Source: Phil1 sp040767925 (GTDB lineage Bacteria; Bacillota; Clostridia; Christensenellales; CAG-138). Taken from it: 64,000 bases of DNA. The stretch lies in the NCBI GenBank assembly GCA_040767925.1, contig JAXGNN010000001.1, positions 434,001-498,000 of the forward strand, read 5' to 3'. Below are positions 61,060 through 64,000 of the stretch, piece by piece. The number at the start of each line of letters is the position of its first letter. Positions within the stretch are counted from its first letter, which is position 1. The position numbers were made by a program, and so were the translations under genes. Under the pieces are notes generated by a model. That model was not told where the DNA came from and did not search any database. It worked only from the letters and a program-made list of their open reading frames with translations.

Positions 61060-61896
61060 ATGCACGAGTCCGAAACGATCAGGGAATATTACGACGCGTC
61101 GCCCGAGGCGGAATGGAACCGGCTCGAGGGGTTCCGCTTCGAGTTTGAGGTCACGAAGCACGTTATGGCGCGCTATGTGAAGCCCGGCGCGCGCATACTC
61201 GACATCGGCGGCGGCCCCGGCAGGTACAGCCTTCACTTCGCCTCCCTCGGGCACGAGGCGACGCTCGTCGACCTCTCGCCCGGAAACGTCGCGTTCGCGC
61301 GGCAGAAGGCGGCGGAACTCGGCCTTTCCATCGAGGCGCACGCGTGCGACGCGCGCGAGCTTTCCTCGCTGCCTCTCGGGAAGGATTACGACTGCGTCCT
61401 CGTCATGGGGCCGCTCTACCACCTCTTTGACGAAGCGGAGCGCGCGAAGGTCATATCCCAAGCGAAGGCGCATCTCAAGAAGGACGGGGTGCTGTTCGCC
61501 TCCTTCATCACGCTCCACGGAGGGCTGAACTACTATTTGAGCGACTGCCCGTATGAAATCCCCAACGAGGTCGTCAACCAGTCGATTCCCGGCTATTTCG
61601 ACTGCATGGAAGCGGAGAAGGCGTGGTGCGGCCGCGCGTTCACGCTCGCCACGTTCGTGAGCTGCAACGAGATCGAGCCTTTCTTCGACCGCTGCGGTTT
61701 TATGAGGCTGACTATGTTCGGGCAGGAGGGCATCACGGCGACGCGGCTCATGGACATCGAGCAGGCGCCGGAGGACGTGAAGCGGTTCTACCTCGACCTG
61801 TCGCTTCGGCTGTGCGAAATTCCGCAATACTTCGCGTATTCCTCGCACATCATGTATATCGGGAAGCAGAAGGAACCTCCGGAATCCGCAACATAA
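61060..61896 (+). CDS. class I SAM-dependent methyltransferase
   Basis: A 278-residue protein with the Rossmann SAM site ILDIGGGPGRYSLHFA near residue 48, then VDLSPGNV and the motif IV-like DCVLVMGPLYHLF. The substrate is unknown. The start at 61060 follows GGGGAGG; TTG 61045 is less likely. Single gene with its own promoter and terminator. Confidence 0.88.
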   Translation: MHESETIREYYDASPEAEWNRLEGFRFEFEVTKHVMARYVKPGARILDIGGGPGRYSLHFASLGHEATLVDLSPGNVAFARQKAAELGLSIEAHACDARELSSLPLGKDYDCVLVMGPLYHLFDEAERAKVISQAKAHLKKDGVLFASFITLHGGLNYYLSDCPYEIPNEVVNQSIPGYFDCMEAEKAWCGRAFTLATFVSCNEIEPFFDRCGFMRLTMFGQEGITATRLMDIEQAPEDVKRFYLDLSLRLCEIPQYFAYSSHIMYIGKQKEPPESAT

Positions 61897-61897
61897 G

Positions 61898-61934
61898 AAA
61901 AACCCCGTGGGCGTCGCGTCCGCGGGGTTTTTGT
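61898..61934. terminator. bidirectional terminator
   Basis: Arms AAAAACCCCG and CGGGGTTTTT (61898-61907, 61923-61932) with T tails in both directions, shared by the methyltransferase and GIY-YIG genes. Confidence 0.85.
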
Positions 61935-61940
61935 TCTGAT

Positions 61941-62285
61941 TCAATAAAGGATTGAAGGATCGAACTTCGAAAGCCACAGCTCCTCGAGTATCTTGACCTC
62001 GCCGGCGAAATCGCCGTCCGGCTCGTCCTCCCGCTTCTCGATCTCCTCGAGCACCTCGAAGGCGAACGCCTCCTTGCCGTAGCGCGCGAGATCCTTTTGC
62101 AGCTTCGGATGGAAACAGCCGCCTGTCTGCTTCGCGAACGCGTAGCGGTTGGCCGCGCCCTTGAGGTCCGCGGCGCTCATGACGAGCGTTTTCCCGTTCT
62201 CCGTATTCCTCACGGCATAGACGCCCCCGACGACGCGGCGGTTTTGATAAGCTTCCCTGAGTTCTTTCCTGCCGGGCTCTTCCAT
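61941..62285 (-). CDS. GIY-YIG nuclease-family protein
   Basis: A 114-residue protein. GGVYAVRNTENGKTLVMS is the (degenerate) GIY-YIG strand pair, and NRYAFAKQTGGCFHPKLQKDLARYG the following helix region, as in a stand-alone GIY-YIG family of Firmicutes. GIY reads GVY and YIG is not clear, so nuclease activity is uncertain. It is 30 bases after thrB and may be co-transcribed. Confidence 0.7.
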   Translation of the reverse strand: MEEPGRKELREAYQNRRVVGGVYAVRNTENGKTLVMSAADLKGAANRYAFAKQTGGCFHPKLQKDLARYGKEAFAFEVLEEIEKREDEPDGDFAGEVKILEELWLSKFDPSILY

Positions 62286-62315
62286 GGCGTTCCCTCCCGC
62301 TTAGCTGCTCGCCCT

Positions 62316-63194
62316 TCAGTTTAGCACCCGCGCGCCCTCGTTGTCTATGGACAAGGGCAGCGCGCGCCAGTTGCCGGGGATGCCGGCGACGGCCTTACGC
62401 GCGCGCTCGGGGAAGGAATCCTCCCTATAAATGCTCATGCAGGAGGAGCCGGAGCCGCTGATGAAGAAAGCGACGGCGCCCGCGTCCAGTGCGGCGGCCT
62501 TGATGGCGTCGAAGCCGGGAATCAGCTTCGTCCGGTAAGGCTCGTGCAATTTATCGGACACGGCGCGGCGGATGCCCTCGTCGTCCCCCGTGCGAAGGGC
62601 GTTCATGAGGGCGCAGGCGTGCGCCACGGTGTAGGAGGCGTCCCTGTGGGAGACGGCCTTGGGCAGCGCCTCGCGCGCGTCGTGCGTGCTGGTGACAAAA
62701 TCCGGCACGAAGGCGCAGAGCTTCAGCCCTTCCGCCACGGGGCAGCGCACGGCGTAGGGTTCGCCCTCGTGCGTGAGGGCGACGGTGAAGCCCCCGTAAA
62801 TGGCGGGCGCGAGGTTATCCGGATGCCCCTCGAGCGCGTTCGTGATCGCGAGCAGGGTTTCCCGGCTCAAAGGGACGCCGTGGATGGCGGACGCGCCCAG
62901 CGCGCCCGCGACGTACATCGCCGCGGAGGAGCCGAGCCCGCGCGTATCGGGAATGTCGCTCTCGATGCGGATGCGGATGCCCCGGCAGGGGATGCCCATT
63001 TCCCCGAGCGCCGCTCGGTAGGCGACGTAGACGAGGTTGCCCGCGTCGCAGTATTTTTCCTCCGACCCCGTGATGACGAAGCCGGAATCCGCCATTTCAA
63101 AGCTCACTCGCGCGTAGAGCGAGAGGGCGATGCCCAGGGCGTCGAACCCGGGGCCTATGTTGGCGCTGGACGCCGGCACCTGCACCGTGATCAT
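62316..63194 (-). CDS. thrB: homoserine kinase
   Basis: A 292-residue GHMP kinase that phosphorylates homoserine in threonine synthesis. It has VPASSANIGPGFDALG, the ATP loop TRGLGSSAAMYVAG and the late GAVAFFISGSGSS. The start at 63194 overlaps the thrC stop as ATGA. The extension to 63239 lies inside thrC and is rejected. Confidence 0.94.
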   Translation of the reverse strand: MITVQVPASSANIGPGFDALGIALSLYARVSFEMADSGFVITGSEEKYCDAGNLVYVAYRAALGEMGIPCRGIRIRIESDIPDTRGLGSSAAMYVAGALGASAIHGVPLSRETLLAITNALEGHPDNLAPAIYGGFTVALTHEGEPYAVRCPVAEGLKLCAFVPDFVTSTHDAREALPKAVSHRDASYTVAHACALMNALRTGDDEGIRRAVSDKLHEPYRTKLIPGFDAIKAAALDAGAVAFFISGSGSSCMSIYREDSFPERARKAVAGIPGNWRALPLSIDNEGARVLN

Positions 63195-64000
63195 AGCTCC
63201 ACCGCCTTCCTGCAAACGTAATCGAACACGCCGCCGCACTCCACGACATCCCTATGCAACTCCCTTTTCTCCCGAAGGCCTGCGAGGCATTGGGGGATGG
63301 GGACGCCGCTTACGCGCGAGAGCCTCTCCATCGCCGAAAAATCGTCCGCGGCCCTCTCCCCCGTCACCGCATAAAGGACGTCCGAGGCGAACTTATACGG
63401 CGACGCGGTCGAGAGGACGACCATAGGCCTCCCCTCCCGCCTCTTTTCGGCGGCGCGCCACGCGACGGCGGTGTGGGGGTCCATCAGATAGCCGTGCTGG
63501 TCGAACACGCGGCGGATGGCCGCGAACGCCTCTTCGTCGCCGCAGGAGGAGGCCGAGAACGTATTCCGGATGCGGAAGCGCATATCCGTGCCGATCTCAT
63601 AGCGCCCGTCGTCCTCGAGGCGGCGCATGAGCATGCCGACATACGCGGAATTGCCGCCACACTCGTAATAGAGAAGGCGCTCGAGGTTGCTGGAAACGAG
63701 GATATCCATGCTCGGCGACGCGGTTTTATAAAAATCCCTTCGCCTGTCGTACACGCCGGTCTCGATGAAATCCGCGAGCACATCGTTCCGGTTCGAGGCG
63801 CAAACGAGCCTGCCCACGGGAAGGCCCATGCGCCACGCGAGATACCCCGCGAGGATGTTTCCGAAATTGCCCGTGGGCACGGCGAAATCGGCCTCGTCCC
63901 CGAACCGGAGCGCGTTCGCGCGCAAAAGGTCGCCGTACGCCTTGAAATAATACATCGCCTGCGGCGCGAGCCTGCCGATGTTGATGGAGTTCGCGCTGCA
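63191..64000 (-). CDS. thrC: threonine synthase, 5' end cut by window edge
   Basis: The last 269 residues of a PLP enzyme that converts O-phosphohomoserine to threonine. Typical segments are SANSINIGRLAPQAMYYF, FAVPTGNFGNILAGYLA and SVAxxTASP-like VVLSTASPYKF. The frame is open to the window edge, so the missing N-terminal part carries the PLP lysine. Translationally coupled to thrB. Confidence 0.93.
   Translation of the reverse strand, partial: CSANSINIGRLAPQAMYYFKAYGDLLRANALRFGDEADFAVPTGNFGNILAGYLAWRMGLPVGRLVCASNRNDVLADFIETGVYDRRRDFYKTASPSMDILVSSNLERLLYYECGGNSAYVGMLMRRLEDDGRYEIGTDMRFRIRNTFSASSCGDEEAFAAIRRVFDQHGYLMDPHTAVAWRAAEKRREGRPMVVLSTASPYKFASDVLYAVTGERAADDFSAMERLSRVSGVPIPQCLAGLREKRELHRDVVECGGVFDYVCRKAVEL

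Overview
The window reads as one continuous piece of a high-GC, endospore-forming member of the Clostridia (Firmicutes). The evidence is a SpoVT orthologue, a Spo0A-type DNA-binding domain, butyrate kinase, the rpoBC and str operons, strong AGGAGG-type ribosome binding sites, TTGACA/TATAAT promoters and many U-tailed hairpin terminators. The family or genus cannot be fixed from the sequence alone. Almost all of it is coding. There is no rRNA, no CRISPR array and no recognisable insertion sequence.

Layout. 1-1.9 kb: a RocB-like M20 peptidase cut by the left edge, with codon choice unlike the rest of the window. 2-10.8 kb: bacterioferritin, a DUF2975/XRE/exported-protein operon, a lipoprotein serpin, spoVT, feoAB, folD and a small zinc-ribbon membrane protein. 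10.9-13.5 kb: a DegV protein followed by an OmpR-type response regulator and its histidine kinase. 13.5-26.6 kb: a large divergent Ser/Thr phosphosignalling island. 26.7-30.4 kb: a SIS sugar isomerase, a PRK06851-type ATPase and a permease. 30.4-43.3 kb: tuf, fusA, rpsG, rpsL, a membrane protein, rpoC and rpoB, all on the minus strand. 43.3-56.3 kb: an envelope and stress block (polysaccharide deacetylase, S24 self-cleaving-type repressor, small membrane protein, beta-propeller protein, HflX, EamA transporter, glycosyltransferases, cyclophilin, butyrate kinase, orphan Spo0A DNA-binding domain). 56.5-58.9 kb: five tRNA genes, then a small AT-rich island bounded by a 15-bp copy of the tRNA-Cys 3' end, with a hairpin-array repeat, a four-helix-bundle gene and two acetyltransferase genes, one of them frameshifted. 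59-64 kb: small zinc-ribbon and DNRLRE proteins, a methyltransferase, a GIY-YIG protein, thrB, and thrC cut by the right edge.

The most striking system is the divergent island at 13,471-26,630. One arm has a cytosolic Ser/Thr kinase, a PP2C phosphatase, a secreted amidase, a zinc-ribbon/YARHG membrane protein and a kinase-TM-LRR receptor. The other arm has two zinc-ribbon FHA proteins, a lipoprotein, a vWA-TM-FHA receptor, a membrane PP2C, a polytopic FHA protein and a zinc-ribbon pseudokinase. Kinases write phospho-threonine, FHA domains read it and PP2Cs erase it. Sensor domains (LRR, vWA, YARHG) sit outside the membrane next to a peptidoglycan amidase, which suggests a circuit that monitors the cell envelope.

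Other notable points are a canonical JAMM metalloprotease motif at the N terminus of HflX, a LexA-like repressor with Cys in place of the catalytic Ser plus matching operators in two divergent promoters, and the palindromic GTGAAAT hairpin array beside the four-helix-bundle gene.
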